A program made the translations under genes and the position numbers. 64,000 nucleotides of DNA from Ditibartonella apis (GTDB lineage Bacteria > Pseudomonadota > Alphaproteobacteria > Rhizobiales > Rhizobiaceae): contig NZ_LXYU01000002.1 of assembly GCF_001952075.1 (NCBI RefSeq), positions 1-64,000 of the forward strand, read 5' to 3'. Positions 8,499 to 18,379 of this stretch are shown here, piece by piece (positions within the stretch are counted from its first letter, which is position 1; every line of letters starts with the position of its first letter). The notes beneath the pieces were generated by a model that was given only the letters and a program-made list of their open reading frames with translations, was not told where the DNA came from and ran no database searches.

Positions 8499-9995
8499 TC
8501 AATCTTTTTTCGTTGTCTTTTTGGCGGCAGTCTTTTTAGCAGAGGCTTTTTCCTCGCTATCAGCCTTGGCCGGTGCTTTTTTATCGTCAGATTTTTTGCT
8601 CTCCGATTTCTTGCTTTCGGCCTTTTTCTTCGTGGCCGACTTTTTCGGAGAAGTTTCGTCTTCTTCCTCTTTTACCAATTCTTCCGCAGTTACCTTTTTA
8701 TCTGTAACCTTTACCTTGCCCAGCAAGTGATCAACGACCTTTTCTTCAAAAATCGGAGCACGCAAATTGGCAACGGCGTCCGGTGTACGGCGGAAAAATT
8801 CGATAATCTGTTTTTCCTGTCCCGGATATTGGCGAACCTGATCATAAACAGCCCGCTGCAATTCGTCTTCAGAAACGGTTATACCGGCTTTTTCACCGAT
8901 CTCTGATAGAACAAGGCCAAGGCGGACACGTCGTTCGGCAAGCTTACGATATTCGTCGCGCGCCGCTTCCTCGGTTGTCTCTTCATCCTCGAAAGTGCGG
9001 CCGGCCTGTTTCAATTCATTGGTAATTTGTGCCCAGATATTATTGAACTCGACGTTTACAAGGCGTTCCGGCGTTTCAAAATCATAATCATTGTCGAGTG
9101 CGTCCAGAATTTGGCGTTTTACTTTTTGACGGGTAATTGTGCCATACTGGTTCTCGATCTGCTCGCGAATGACATCACGTAGTTTCTGAAGTGATTCGAG
9201 TCCGAGCTTCTTTGCGGCTTCGTCATCGATTTTAAGCTCGTCAGGTTTTGAAACTTCCTTCACCGTAATGTCGAAAGTTGCTTCCTTGCCTGCCAGATGC
9301 TTGGCATTATAGTCATCAGGGAATTTTACGGTGATGACCTTTTTGTCTCCAGCTTTTACGCCAACGAGTTGCTCTTCAAATCCCGGAATAAATTGTTTCG
9401 AACCAAGAACAAGTTGTGCATCATTATCAGCACCACCTTCGAAAGGTGTACCATCAAGCTTTCCAAGATAGTCAATCGTTACCCGATCACCATCTTCGGC
9501 CTTGCCTTTCTTTTCGGTGTAAGTGCGTGTTGAGGAAAGGACCCTCTCGACCTGTTTGCCGACATCGGTCTCTGGTACTTCAACAACTTCGCGTGTGACA
9601 GCAATACCGGATACGTCCTTAAGGTCGAATTTCGGCAAAACTTCATATTTGAGAGTAAAGACAAAATCGGCATCGCCGTTCAGGACTTTTTCCGCTTCTT
9701 TTTCGTCTTCGCTCATATCGATTTCGGGCTGTGTAGCCGAACGTTCGTTGCGATCGGAAAGAATTGAACGCGGTGTATCCTTCAAAATCCCGTTGATGAC
9801 ATCAGCCATGAAGGACTTGCCATACATCTTTTTCAAATGGCTGACAGGCACTTTACCAGGGCGGAAGCCGTTCAGCTTGACCTTGTCTTTAGCGTCGTCA
9901 AGACGTTCATTCAACTTTGCTTCCAGATCTTTAGCGGGGACCACTACTTTGATCTCGCGCTTCAATCCCTTATTAAGCGTCTCGGTAACTTGCAT
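8499..9995 (-). CDS. tig: Trigger factor, ribosome-associated chaperone and peptidyl-prolyl isomerase
   Basis: Trigger factor binds nascent chains at ribosomal protein L23. The N-terminal ribosome-binding domain contains GFRPGKVP (about residues 43-50, the L23-binding signature GFRxGKxP). It is followed by an FKBP-type PPIase domain ([14 protein letters not shown]) and the helical chaperone domain. The protein is 498 residues instead of about 430-450. The excess is a C-terminal tail of about 50 residues made almost only of Lys, Ala, Ser, Thr, Asp and Glu. It lies downstream of tRNA-Leu on the same strand and has its own strong terminator. Confidence 0.97.
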   Translation of the reverse strand: MQVTETLNKGLKREIKVVVPAKDLEAKLNERLDDAKDKVKLNGFRPGKVPVSHLKKMYGKSFMADVINGILKDTPRSILSDRNERSATQPEIDMSEDEKEAEKVLNGDADFVFTLKYEVLPKFDLKDVSGIAVTREVVEVPETDVGKQVERVLSSTRTYTEKKGKAEDGDRVTIDYLGKLDGTPFEGGADNDAQLVLGSKQFIPGFEEQLVGVKAGDKKVITVKFPDDYNAKHLAGKEATFDITVKEVSKPDELKIDDEAAKKLGLESLQKLRDVIREQIENQYGTITRQKVKRQILDALDNDYDFETPERLVNVEFNNIWAQITNELKQAGRTFEDEETTEEAARDEYRKLAERRVRLGLVLSEIGEKAGITVSEDELQRAVYDQVRQYPGQEKQIIEFFRRTPDAVANLRAPIFEEKVVDHLLGKVKVTDKKVTAEELVKEEEDETSPKKSATKKKAESKKSESKKSDDKKAPAKADSEEKASAKKTAAKKTTKKD

Positions 9996-10146
9996 CGAAC
10001 AACCTTCATTTTTTCTGAGGACAAGTACTTAAGCCCTGTCCGATACCAATTCTGCTCTAACACTAAAGCGTCAGAATACCATGAAGCGGACTTCCGCCTC
10101 AAGCGGAACCCCGCAAAAATTCTCTTTGCATTCAAGGCCGTTGCTG

Positions 10147-10229
10147 TGGTGCGGATGAAGGGACTCGAACCCCCACGGTTACCCGCCAGAACCTAAATCT
10201 GGTGCGTCTACCAATTTCGCCACATCCGC
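10147..10229 (-). tRNA. tRNA-Leu (anticodon TAG)
   Basis: A class II tRNA with the acceptor GCGGATG, D arm GCGAAATTGGTAGACGC, anticodon loop containing TTTAGGT, a long variable arm, T loop GTTCGAGTC and encoded CCA. It lies about 150 nt upstream of tig. A perfect 13-bp palindrome (10234-10246, CCTGATTATCAGG on the minus strand) is in the pre-tRNA leader. Confidence 0.97.
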
Positions 10230-10275
10230 AAATCCTGATAATCAGGTTTGCAACAAACCATAGGCAAGCGGCGTC

Positions 10276-10303
10276 TCTATATCATTCAATTTCTATCAAT
10301 CAA
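10276..10303 (-). promoter_or_regulatory. Probable promoter of tRNA-Leu
   Basis: On the minus strand TTGATT (10298-10303) and TATAGA (10276-10281) are separated by 16 nt and lie about 47 nt upstream of the tRNA 5' end. Both hexamers are one to two bases from the sigma-70 consensus. Confidence 0.55.
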
Positions 10304-10887
10304 AGGAAAAAAGCCGACTCGTGCAATTTTTAACCCATATTTGCAAAAAGAAACAGAACAAAAACCTGATGCGTAAAATTATAAAGAGAACAATCGGGGA
10401 AAACCTTGGGTAAGATCCCCCCATCAAAACGGGAATGAATAAACAGTTCCGAACGTTCTTACCACCTTCACTCAATGATTTCATGTTATTTAAATAGAAT
10501 GGCAAAAGGCCATTCATTGTATTGCAACATGAGAAGTCTTGAATAGCAATTATTGCCGGTTTGAATGTTCAGTCGTCACACCTAGGTTGCCAGTCAAGCA
10601 GAACAAGTATTATAACCTGTCTCGCCCCTTCTCCGGACTGTCTTAATTGCATTTATCCATTACGAAAAAAATTCGTCTTATACCTGTTTTCCGACAGTTG
10701 CTCCAAAGGAAACATCCAGCTTCCACAAAATTATCGGTTGACGCCATATATTAAAAAAATCGTCCCCATTCAGGCACATGATTTATCGTCTGGAAGACCG
10801 ACATAAATAGTCTGAAAAGCCGTCATTGTCTCCGTGCTTTTTGTACCATAAGGTGATATTGACCGGCTCACGCTTGATTTTTATGGT
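10304..10887. other. Geneless interval between the tRNA-Leu promoter and trmFO
   Basis: Nearly 600 bp without a credible gene. Short open frames on both strands show no recognisable domain, no good ribosome binding site and atypical composition. A plus-strand promoter-like pair TTGCCA (10587-10592) and TATAAC (10611-10616) with an 18-nt spacer could drive trmFO through a long leader or a small RNA. Confidence 0.45.
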
Positions 10888-12324
10888 TTGATGCAAACAA
10901 TTTTGATGCAAACAATGATGATGTCGAATTTTTCAATGAAGCCGCTTCACGTTATTGGCGGTGGTCTGTCTGGCAGTGAAGCTGCATGGCAAATTGCCGA
11001 AGCCGGCATTCCTGTTATTTTGCACGAAATGCGCCCGGTTGAACAAACGCCGGCACATAAAACTTCGCAGCTTGCCGAACTCGTCTGCTCCAACTCGCTT
11101 CGTTCCGATGATGCTTCCACTAACGCCGTTGGTCTTTTGCACGCGGAAATGCGCCTTGCCCACTCGCTCATTATGAAGGTGGCTGATGATCATCAGGTAC
11201 CGGCAGGCAGTGCGCTCGCTGTTGACCGCGAAGCTTTTTCCAAAACAATAACAAAACTGATAGAAAACCACCCGTTAATTACCGTTGACCGCAGAGAAAT
11301 TGCGACACTGCCGCCGGAAGAATGGGGAAACGTGATCATTGCCACAGGTCCTCTCACATCTCCCCGTCTAGCTGAAGCGATAACAAACATTACCGGTGCC
11401 CACTCGCTGTCGTTTTATGACGCTATCGCGCCGATCGTCTATAAAGATAGTATCGATATGGATATTTGTTGGTACCAGTCCCGTTACGACAAAGTGGGCC
11501 CGGGTGGTACCGGCGAAGACTATATCAACTGCCCGCTTGACAAAGAACAATATGAAAACTTTGTACAAGCGTTGATAGAAGGTGAAAAAGCCGAATTTCA
11601 CGATTTTGAAAAAGTGCCTTATTTCGACGGCTGTTTGCCGATTGAAGTCATGGCTGAACGCGGGTGCGAGACGCTACGTCATGGCCCCATGAAACCGATG
11701 GGACTTACAAACGCCCATAATCCTACTGTAAAGGCTTACGCCATTGTGCAGTTGAGACAAGACAATGCATTGGGTACGCTCTATAATATGGTCGGCTTTC
11801 AAACCAAACTCAAATATGGCGAACAAACCCGCATTTTCCGTTCAATTCCAGGACTGGAAAATGCAGAATTTGCACGCCTTGGCGGCATACATCGCAATAC
11901 TTATCTCAACTCGCCCCTTCTTCTCGACGAAACTTTGAGGCTGAAAAAACTTGAACGGTTGCGCTTTGCAGGTCAAATGACAGGCTGTGAAGGCTATGTC
12001 GAATCGGCCGCGATGGGGCTTGTGGCCGGTCGCTTTGCGATTGCAGATTATAAAGGATTGGAACAAAAATTACCCCCCGTTACAACAGCCTTCGGGGCGC
12101 TGCTTAACCACATAACGCGTGGTCATATTGCAATTGAAGATGGAACTAAACAATCCTTCCAGCCGATGAACATCAATTTCGGTCTTTTCCCGCCTATTGA
12201 AGTCGAGAAAAAAGAAGGTAAACGTCTACGTGGAAAAGAAAAAATTCTGGCTAAAAAGCAAGCTCTGACGGCGCGCGCACTGGCCGACTGCAAAACATGG
12301 TTGAACGAGGAGAAAATCCAATGA
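10888..12324 (+). CDS. trmFO: Methylenetetrahydrofolate--tRNA-(uracil-5-)-methyltransferase TrmFO
   Basis: TrmFO makes ribothymidine at tRNA position 54 using methylene-THF and FAD. The FAD-binding Rossmann motif is [14 protein letters not shown], with further family blocks [29 protein letters not shown] and [16 protein letters not shown]. The start is uncertain: there are several in-frame ATGs in the first 20 codons with a local repeat of ATGCAAACA, and no clear ribosome binding site. Homologues begin close to the MKPLHVIGG position (about 10936), so the first 16 residues may not be translated. Its stop overlaps the gph start (ATGA). Confidence 0.95.
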   Translation: MMQTILMQTMMMSNFSMKPLHVIGGGLSGSEAAWQIAEAGIPVILHEMRPVEQTPAHKTSQLAELVCSNSLRSDDASTNAVGLLHAEMRLAHSLIMKVADDHQVPAGSALAVDREAFSKTITKLIENHPLITVDRREIATLPPEEWGNVIIATGPLTSPRLAEAITNITGAHSLSFYDAIAPIVYKDSIDMDICWYQSRYDKVGPGGTGEDYINCPLDKEQYENFVQALIEGEKAEFHDFEKVPYFDGCLPIEVMAERGCETLRHGPMKPMGLTNAHNPTVKAYAIVQLRQDNALGTLYNMVGFQTKLKYGEQTRIFRSIPGLENAEFARLGGIHRNTYLNSPLLLDETLRLKKLERLRFAGQMTGCEGYVESAAMGLVAGRFAIADYKGLEQKLPPVTTAFGALLNHITRGHIAIEDGTKQSFQPMNINFGLFPPIEVEKKEGKRLRGKEKILAKKQALTARALADCKTWLNEEKIQ

Positions 12325-12995
12325 GTATCTCGCCCATAATTATCTTCGATCTTGATGGAACACTCGTCGATTCAGCACCGGATTTGCTCGATAGTCTCAA
12401 TTTTTCTCTTAAACAAGACGGATTAAAAACTTTCACTCCCGATGACATCCGCCGCCTCGTCGGTATGGGTGGCCGCATCATGATAGAACGTGCACTGACT
12501 TTCCAGAAAATCAAACCCGACAACGCGCATGTAGAAAAGTTGTTAGGAACTTTCTTACGCCATTATGAAGAAAATATGCCGGGCAAAACGCAATTTTTCG
12601 ATGGCGTTGATTTGGCACTCGATAAACTTTCGGAAGCCGGTTACAAGCTTGCTGTTTGTACCAATAAACATGAAAAACTGGCTCGCCACCTGTTGGAGGG
12701 CATGGGTGAGGCCAGCCGCTTCATTACGATTGTCGGCGGTGATACATTTGCTTATCACAAACCGGATGCACGCCACATCCTTTCCACAATCGAACGCGCC
12801 TGTTGCAACCCTGATAAAGCACTGATGGTCGGTGATAGCCAAGCCGATATTCTTGCTGCACAAAGCGCCGATATTCCGGTTATAGCTGTCGATTTCGGAT
12901 ATACAGATAAACCGGTCAGCGCTTTCAATCCGACAAAAATCATCAGTCATTTCAACGAACTCACCCCTGATCTTGTAACAAAATATATCAATTGA
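12321..12995 (+). CDS. gph: Phosphoglycolate phosphatase (HAD superfamily)
   Basis: HAD hydrolase that removes phosphate from 2-phosphoglycolate, a by-product of DNA repair and oxygenase reactions. The catalytic motif I is [12 protein letters not shown] with both aspartates, motif II is VCTNKH and motif IV is [10 protein letters not shown] four-helix cap domain lies between motifs I and II. I used ATG 12321 because GAGGAG lies 8 nt upstream and the overlap with the trmFO stop is the typical ATGA. The length of 224 residues is normal. Substrate assignment follows the family and could be another small phosphate ester. Confidence 0.88.
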   Translation: MSISPIIIFDLDGTLVDSAPDLLDSLNFSLKQDGLKTFTPDDIRRLVGMGGRIMIERALTFQKIKPDNAHVEKLLGTFLRHYEENMPGKTQFFDGVDLALDKLSEAGYKLAVCTNKHEKLARHLLEGMGEASRFITIVGGDTFAYHKPDARHILSTIERACCNPDKALMVGDSQADILAAQSADIPVIAVDFGYTDKPVSAFNPTKIISHFNELTPDLVTKYIN

Positions 12996-13052
12996 AAACA
13001 CGAGGAAAAAAGCCGCGTTTAGTCGGAAAAACGGGAGCGGGATAAAGTCGTA

Positions 13053-13682
13053 ATGAATAATATTCTTACCTTATCGAATAAAAAGCCTTTATTTGAAGGG
13101 TTGACCCGCTCGGTTTATATCGACGAGCAAGATCCCGATTATCTTGTAAAAGTCCCCTCACCGGCCTGGCGCAGTAAAATTGTCGGATTTTCGCGCCTAA
13201 GACAATTCAGAAAAGCAATTGACATCAATTCGCCCAACACCCGTGAAATTCGGGAATATATGCGGCATTTTGCCGATCCGGACATGGCTCGGGATGAAAA
13301 ACATCTGATGCAAATTGCCGGAATCGTCTCGACAGATATCGGTTGGGGATTACTCGTCAAAGCCGAACGGGATTCGTCGGGAAACTACGCAAAACCTTTT
13401 GGTGTTTACCAAAACGAAATTCCGCATTACCGCAAGGAAATCGAAGATTTTATTTTCTGGGTCAAGACGACAAACGTCATTTGCTACGATCTTAAATTCG
13501 ACAATATTCTTTTAAGCTTGAGGAACGGTCAGCCGACACTTGTATTGATTGACGGAATAGGCGAAACGGGACTTTTCCCGATGCGCAAATGGTTTCAAAA
13601 ATATAACCACGCGAAAAATGTTCACGAACTTCAGGAATTCATTGACGCATTGAAGCCGTTTGTCGATTTGAAAAACCGATAA
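13053..13682 (+). CDS. yrbL: YrbL-family (PhoP-regulated) protein with kinase-like motifs
   Basis: A 209-residue protein of the YrbL/PhoP regulatory network family, whose biochemical role is not established. The sequence shows elements of a minimal protein-kinase fold: a lysine in LVKVP (K33, beta-3 position), a catalytic-loop-like YDLKFDNIL with D146, K148 and N151, and a DG pair in LVLIDGIG (D167-G168) where kinases have DFG. It lies 57 bp after gph on the same strand, followed by a shared terminator. The kinase reading is inference; no activity is known to me. Confidence 0.82.
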   Translation: MNNILTLSNKKPLFEGLTRSVYIDEQDPDYLVKVPSPAWRSKIVGFSRLRQFRKAIDINSPNTREIREYMRHFADPDMARDEKHLMQIAGIVSTDIGWGLLVKAERDSSGNYAKPFGVYQNEIPHYRKEIEDFIFWVKTTNVICYDLKFDNILLSLRNGQPTLVLIDGIGETGLFPMRKWFQKYNHAKNVHELQEFIDALKPFVDLKNR

Positions 13683-13703
13683 TAACCTTAAAAATAAGAC
13701 AAT

Positions 13704-13740
13704 AAAAAGCCCGACATTCAAGATAAAGGTCGGGCTTTTT
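13704..13740. terminator. Bidirectional terminator between yrbL and hupB
   Basis: A 12-bp perfect stem (AAAAAGCCCGAC/GTCGGGCTTTTT) with a 13-nt loop. It gives a T-run on either strand and lies between the convergent yrbL and hupB genes. Confidence 0.9.
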
Positions 13741-13753
13741 AAAAAGCTATTTA

Positions 13754-14032
13754 TTATTTGTTGTTGACGGCGTCCTTCAAGCCTTTACCAGCCGAGAACT
13801 TTGGAACGTTACGAGCCGGAATGTTGATTTCTGCGCCTGTTGAAGGATTGCGTCCCTTTGTAGCTGCACGGTGGGAAACTTCAAATGAACCGAAACCGGG
13901 AAGACGAACGTCGCCGCCTTTTTTCAAAGCATCGGTAACGGAAGCAATGAATGCGTCCACGGCTGAAGCAGCCTGAGTTTTTGTGATGCCGGCTTTTTCA
14001 GCTACAGAGCTGACCAATTCATTCTTATTCAT
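13754..14032 (-). CDS. hupB: DNA-binding protein HU
   Basis: A 92-residue histone-like nucleoid protein that bends DNA as a homo- or heterodimer. The N-terminal helices start MNKNELVSSVAEKAG. The DNA-contacting beta arm is GRNPSTGAEINIPARNVPKF, containing the intercalating proline region. It is the last gene of the clpP-clpX-lon-hupB group, a conserved order in proteobacteria. It probably has its own promoter in the 240-bp gap after lon, which also contains the lon terminator. Confidence 0.97.
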   Translation of the reverse strand: MNKNELVSSVAEKAGITKTQAASAVDAFIASVTDALKKGGDVRLPGFGSFEVSHRAATKGRNPSTGAEINIPARNVPKFSAGKGLKDAVNNK

Positions 14033-14212
14033 TGGATAATTCCTTTCTTTCTATCACCGGACAATATTGATTCAACCGGTTGGATGAGAGTTTATTGAAA
14101 ACTATGGCAAACAGAAGCCAATTTTACTAAAAAAAGCCCGTTTTCAGGGGAAAATCACAGTTATTCACGGAAAAAATGCTACATTCCTCGATAGCGAAAC
14201 AAAAATAAAAAG

Positions 14213-14237
14213 AAAAGGCGGCTTAAAACCGCCTTTT
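14213..14237 (-). terminator. Terminator of lon
   Basis: A 9-bp stem (AAAAGGCGG/CCGCCTTTT) with a 7-nt loop, followed on the minus strand by a T-rich tract. It lies 34 nt after the lon stop codon. Confidence 0.85.
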
Positions 14238-14270
14238 CTCGAACTTTTTAATCATTTCCTATAGCGTGAT

Positions 14271-16697
14271 TCAGTGCGCTACAGAGCTGACACCATCCTC
14301 TTCGCCCGACCTATTGCCGGTCAGCGTTGGGGTCGTCGGCTCTACCCATTCGATCGGTTCCGGCCGACGAACAAGCGCGTGATCAAGAACTTCACTTGCG
14401 AAACTTACGGGGACAATCTCCATATTGTTTTTGACATTATCCGGTATATCGACAAGGTCTTTCGCATTCTCTTCCGGAATGAGAACCTTCTTGATACCGC
14501 CGCGTAATGCCGCTAGCAGCTTTTCTTTCAAACCGCCAATTGGCAAAATGCGCCCACGTAAGGTGATTTCGCCTGTCATCGCGATATCCTTGTGGACAGG
14601 TATACCGGTCAGAACTGAAACAATGGCGGTAACCATCGCAACACCGGCAGACGGACCGTCTTTCGGCGTAGCCCCTTCCGGAACGTGGACGTGAATATCG
14701 CGGCGTTCGAACAGAGGTGGCTCAATTCCGAAATCTACGGCACGGGAGCGTACATACGATGCAGCAGCCGAAATCGATTCCTTCATAACGTCACGCAGAT
14801 TGCCTGTGACAGTCATTTTGCCTTTGCCCGGCATCATGACACCTTCAATGGTAAGAAGCTCACCACCGACTTCTGTCCAGGCAAGTCCTGTAACAACGCC
14901 GACCTGATCTTCACCTTCGATCTGTCCGTAACGGAATATCTTGACGCCAAGAAACTCATCAATATTGCTATCGTCAACCTTGATGGTTTTCTTTTCTTTC
15001 TTGACAATTTCCGTTACTGCCTTGCGAGCAAGTTTCATCAATTCACGTTCGAGCCCGCGAACACCGGCCTCTCTCGTGTAATATTGGATGATCGAGCGGA
15101 TCGCTTCATCAGTAACAACAAACTCCTTCTTGGAAAGAGAATGCTCCTTCATGACCTTGGGCAGAAGATGGCGTTTGGCTATCTCCATCTTTTCTTCTTC
15201 CGTGTAACCGGCAATACGGATGATTTCCATACGATCCATCAACGGTTCTGGAATATTCAACGTATTGGCAGTGGTTACAAACATCACATCCGAAAGATCA
15301 TATTCGACTTCAAGATAGTGATCCATAAACGTATTGTTCTGTTCAGGATCAAGAACTTCAAGTAGCGCCGATGACGGATCACCCCTGAAATCCTGCCCCA
15401 TCTTGTCAATCTCGTCGAGAAGAAAAAGCGGATTGTTTTTCTTCGCTTTTTTCATCGACTGGATGATCTTGCCAGGCATCGACCCGATATAGGTGCGACG
15501 ATGACCGCGAATTTCGGCTTCATCACGTACACCACCCAGTGACATGCGGACATATTCGCGCCCTGTCGCTTTTGCAATCGAGCGTGCAAGTGATGTTTTA
15601 CCAACTCCGGGCGGCCCGACAAGACAAATAATCGGACCTTTTACCTTTGCAGCACGGCTTTGAACGGCAAGATATTCGACAATACGCTCCTTGACTTTCT
15701 CAAGACCAAAATGTTCTTCATCCATAACTTTTTCAGCATAGTTGAGATCATTCTTGATCTTGGACTTTTTGCCCCAAGGTATACCCAGAAGCCAATCAAG
15801 ATAGTTGCGGATAACTGTCGCTTCAGCAGACATCGGAGACATACTGCGAAGTTTTTTGACTTCACCTTCTGCCTTTTCACGCGCTTCTTTTGACAGTTTT
15901 GTCTTTTTAATACGTTCTTCCAATTCAGAAATTTCGTCATGGCCATCTTCGCCATCGCCCAATTCTTTCTGAATAGCCTTCATCTGCTCGTTGAGGTAGT
16001 ATTCGCGCTGGGTTTTCTCCATTTGCCGTTTAACGCGCGAGCGTATGCGCTTTTCAACCTGCAAAACTGAAATCTCGCCTTCCATAAAGGCAAGCGCCTT
16101 TTCCAGTCTTTCACGAACAGATAGTAATGCAAGCATTTCCTGCTTTTCGGAAAGCTTGATTGCTAAATGGGAGGCAACTGTATCGGCAAGTTTGGTTGCA
16201 TCATCAATCTGGCTGACAGCGCCAATGACTTCCGGTGAAATTTTCTTGTTCAATTTCACATAATTTTCGAAGTCCGAAACGACCGAACGCATAAGCGCTT
16301 CAATTTCGACTTTATCTTCTTCCGGTTCATCAAGAGGCGTTGCATAAGCCTGATGATAATCGGTATTATCGGAAAAACCGTTGATCTTGGCGCGTTTCAC
16401 GCCTTCAACCAGAACTTTTACTGTACCATCCGGCAACTTCAACAATTGAAGTACATTTGCCAATGTACCAACATCATAAATGTCGTCGGCCTTCGGATCA
16501 TCATCAGAGGCATTCTTCTGGGTTGCCAGAAGTATCTGCTTATCCTGACCCATCGCCTCTTCAAGAGCACGAATGGATTTCTCGCGACCAACGAATAGCG
16601 GCACAATCATATGGGGAAAGACAACAATATCGCGAAGCGGCAAAACGGCATAAAGCTTTTTGCCGACATCCGTCGTCTTCTCTAAATCATGTTGCAT
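14271..16697 (-). CDS. lon: ATP-dependent protease Lon
   Basis: Lon degrades misfolded and regulatory proteins in the cytosol. The N-terminal substrate domain starts VLPLRDIVVFPHMIVPL. The AAA+ module has Walker A GPPGVGKTSLAR and Walker B PLFLLDEIDKM. The C-terminal protease domain has the Ser-Lys dyad in DGPSAGVAM and GGLKEKLLAA. The ATG at 16697 was chosen because AAAGGA lies 6 nt upstream. It gives 808 residues, the usual size. It follows clpX with a 177-bp gap that contains an inverted repeat (16782-16796). Confidence 0.97.
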   Translation of the reverse strand: MQHDLEKTTDVGKKLYAVLPLRDIVVFPHMIVPLFVGREKSIRALEEAMGQDKQILLATQKNASDDDPKADDIYDVGTLANVLQLLKLPDGTVKVLVEGVKRAKINGFSDNTDYHQAYATPLDEPEEDKVEIEALMRSVVSDFENYVKLNKKISPEVIGAVSQIDDATKLADTVASHLAIKLSEKQEMLALLSVRERLEKALAFMEGEISVLQVEKRIRSRVKRQMEKTQREYYLNEQMKAIQKELGDGEDGHDEISELEERIKKTKLSKEAREKAEGEVKKLRSMSPMSAEATVIRNYLDWLLGIPWGKKSKIKNDLNYAEKVMDEEHFGLEKVKERIVEYLAVQSRAAKVKGPIICLVGPPGVGKTSLARSIAKATGREYVRMSLGGVRDEAEIRGHRRTYIGSMPGKIIQSMKKAKKNNPLFLLDEIDKMGQDFRGDPSSALLEVLDPEQNNTFMDHYLEVEYDLSDVMFVTTANTLNIPEPLMDRMEIIRIAGYTEEEKMEIAKRHLLPKVMKEHSLSKKEFVVTDEAIRSIIQYYTREAGVRGLERELMKLARKAVTEIVKKEKKTIKVDDSNIDEFLGVKIFRYGQIEGEDQVGVVTGLAWTEVGGELLTIEGVMMPGKGKMTVTGNLRDVMKESISAAASYVRSRAVDFGIEPPLFERRDIHVHVPEGATPKDGPSAGVAMVTAIVSVLTGIPVHKDIAMTGEITLRGRILPIGGLKEKLLAALRGGIKKVLIPEENAKDLVDIPDNVKNNMEIVPVSFASEVLDHALVRRPEPIEWVEPTTPTLTGNRSGEEDGVSSVAH

Positions 16698-16874
16698 AAC
16701 AATTCCTTTCTGGAGCCTGAGGCTCGTTTGCAACGCGGGCACTCCTTACATGAAGCAAATGCCTGCGCACAAAGGGATAAGGTGGTAATTGACCACTGAT
16801 AAATCAAGAGCCACGCAATGGTGAAAACTCGAAGTTGCCCGAAGCTTGATGCAATATCAGAGACAAATGAAAGA

Positions 16875-18149
16875 TCACGCAGATGCGTTTTCTTTCGGAT
16901 GGTCTCTTTCTGCATAAATATAAAGCGGACGGGCTTTACCTTCGACAACATCACTCGAAATGACCACTTCCTGAACGCCTTCAAGCGTCGGAAGTTCAAA
17001 CATGGTATCAAGCAAAATCTTTTCCATAATGGAACGCAAGCCGCGTGCGCCTGTCTTACGCTCGATCGCCTTGTTTGCAATGGCCCGCAAGGCATCATCA
17101 TGGAAAGTCAGTTTGACATCTTCCATCTCGAACAGGCGTTGATATTGTTTGACCAAAGCATTTTTCGGTTTGGACAAAATCTGAACCAGTGCATCGACAT
17201 CAAGGTCTTCCAGAGTTGCTATAACCGGCAAACGACCGACAAATTCGGGAATAAGACCGAATTTCAAGAGATCTTCCGGTTCCAGATCATGAAAGATTTC
17301 TCCAATACGCCGTTCATCCGGTGCTTTGACTGTTGCACCAAAGCCGATTGAAGTCTTCTCCCCGCGTGCCGAAATAATCTTTTCAAGACCCGAAAAAGCA
17401 CCACCACAAATAAACAGGATATTGGTTGTATCAACCTGCAAAAATTCCTGTTGCGGATGTTTGCGGCCGCCCTGAGGCGGGACAGAAGCAATTGTACCTT
17501 CCATAATTTTCAACAGCGCTTGTTGGACACCCTCGCCTGAAACATCTCGTGTTATCGAGGGATTGTCCGATTTACGCGAGATCTTGTCGACTTCATCAAT
17601 GTAGACAATGCCGCGCTGCGCACGCTCGACATTGTAATCGGCAGCCTGCAACAATTTCAGAATGATATTTTCGACATCTTCGCCAACATATCCGGCCTCT
17701 GTCAGCGTCGTCGCATCGGCCATAGTAAACGGCACATCAATGATACGAGCAAGTGTCTGGGCAAGATAGGTTTTGCCGCAACCGGTAGGCCCGACTAGCA
17801 GAATATTCGATTTTGACAGCTCGATGTCATTGCTCTTCGATTGATTGGCCAAACGTTTGTAATGGTTATGGACAGCGACAGCCAGAACGCGTTTGGCATG
17901 CGATTGGCCAATTACATAATCATCAAGAACAGCCATGATTTCTTGAGGCGTCGGAACGCCGTCACGAGCCTTCACACCGGAAGATTTGTTTTCTTCACGG
18001 ATGATATCCATGCAAAGCTCGACACATTCGTCGCAAATAAAGACTGTAGGTCCGGCGATCAGTTTACGCACCTCATGCTGGCTTTTGCCGCAGAATGAGC
18101 AATAAAGCGTATTCTTTGAATCGCCCCCGTTATTACCAATTTTGCTCAT
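16875..18149 (-). CDS. clpX: ATP-dependent Clp protease ATP-binding subunit ClpX
   Basis: ClpX unfolds tagged proteins and feeds them to ClpP. The N-terminal zinc-binding domain has the four cysteines C17, C20, C39 and C42. The AAA+ domain has Walker [13 protein letters not shown], Walker [11 protein letters not shown], the pore loop YVGEDVEN and a ClpP-docking loop within SIGFGA. The length of 424 residues is standard. It lies 230 bp downstream of clpP, with a hairpin in the gap. Confidence 0.97.
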   Translation of the reverse strand: MSKIGNNGGDSKNTLYCSFCGKSQHEVRKLIAGPTVFICDECVELCMDIIREENKSSGVKARDGVPTPQEIMAVLDDYVIGQSHAKRVLAVAVHNHYKRLANQSKSNDIELSKSNILLVGPTGCGKTYLAQTLARIIDVPFTMADATTLTEAGYVGEDVENIILKLLQAADYNVERAQRGIVYIDEVDKISRKSDNPSITRDVSGEGVQQALLKIMEGTIASVPPQGGRKHPQQEFLQVDTTNILFICGGAFSGLEKIISARGEKTSIGFGATVKAPDERRIGEIFHDLEPEDLLKFGLIPEFVGRLPVIATLEDLDVDALVQILSKPKNALVKQYQRLFEMEDVKLTFHDDALRAIANKAIERKTGARGLRSIMEKILLDTMFELPTLEGVQEVVISSDVVEGKARPLYIYAERDHPKENASA

Positions 18150-18322
18150 TACTTCTTTCCTTTCGCCCGAATTGCATAAAATATTTTGCCTTTTCGGTTA
18201 GACTTTTCAAGACCATTTCACCAAGAAACTAACACAAATAATAGGTTCAATCATCTATCTCGCTATTGTTTCCCATTCCGATACGTAAATGCCAAACGTT
18301 ATTTTTCTATAAACCTCGAAAA

Positions 18323-18367
18323 ACGGCTACAAAAAAGAACCCCGTTTTTGCGCATTTTCGTAGCCGT
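18323..18367 (-). terminator. Probable clpP terminator or processing hairpin
   Basis: On the minus strand ACGGCTAC pairs with GTAGCCGT around a 29-nt AT-rich loop and is followed by TTTTTC. It lies just after the clpP stop. The long loop makes it less certain than the other terminators; it could attenuate read-through into clpX. Confidence 0.5.
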
Positions 18368-18379
18368 CAATCACACATC

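Noticed and set aside
10561..10806. 81-codon plus-strand frame in the tRNA-Leu to trmFO gap
   Set aside because: Cys/Ser-rich low-quality translation, no start signal, no domain.
13704..13740. Hairpin considered as part of a repeat or CRISPR-like array
   Set aside because: It occurs once, has a T-run and lies between convergent genes: a terminator. No spaced direct repeats were seen anywhere in the window.
14685..15365. 226-codon plus-strand frame opposite lon
   Set aside because: It is antisense to a clearly real lon gene and its translation shows no domain; a by-product of lon codon use.
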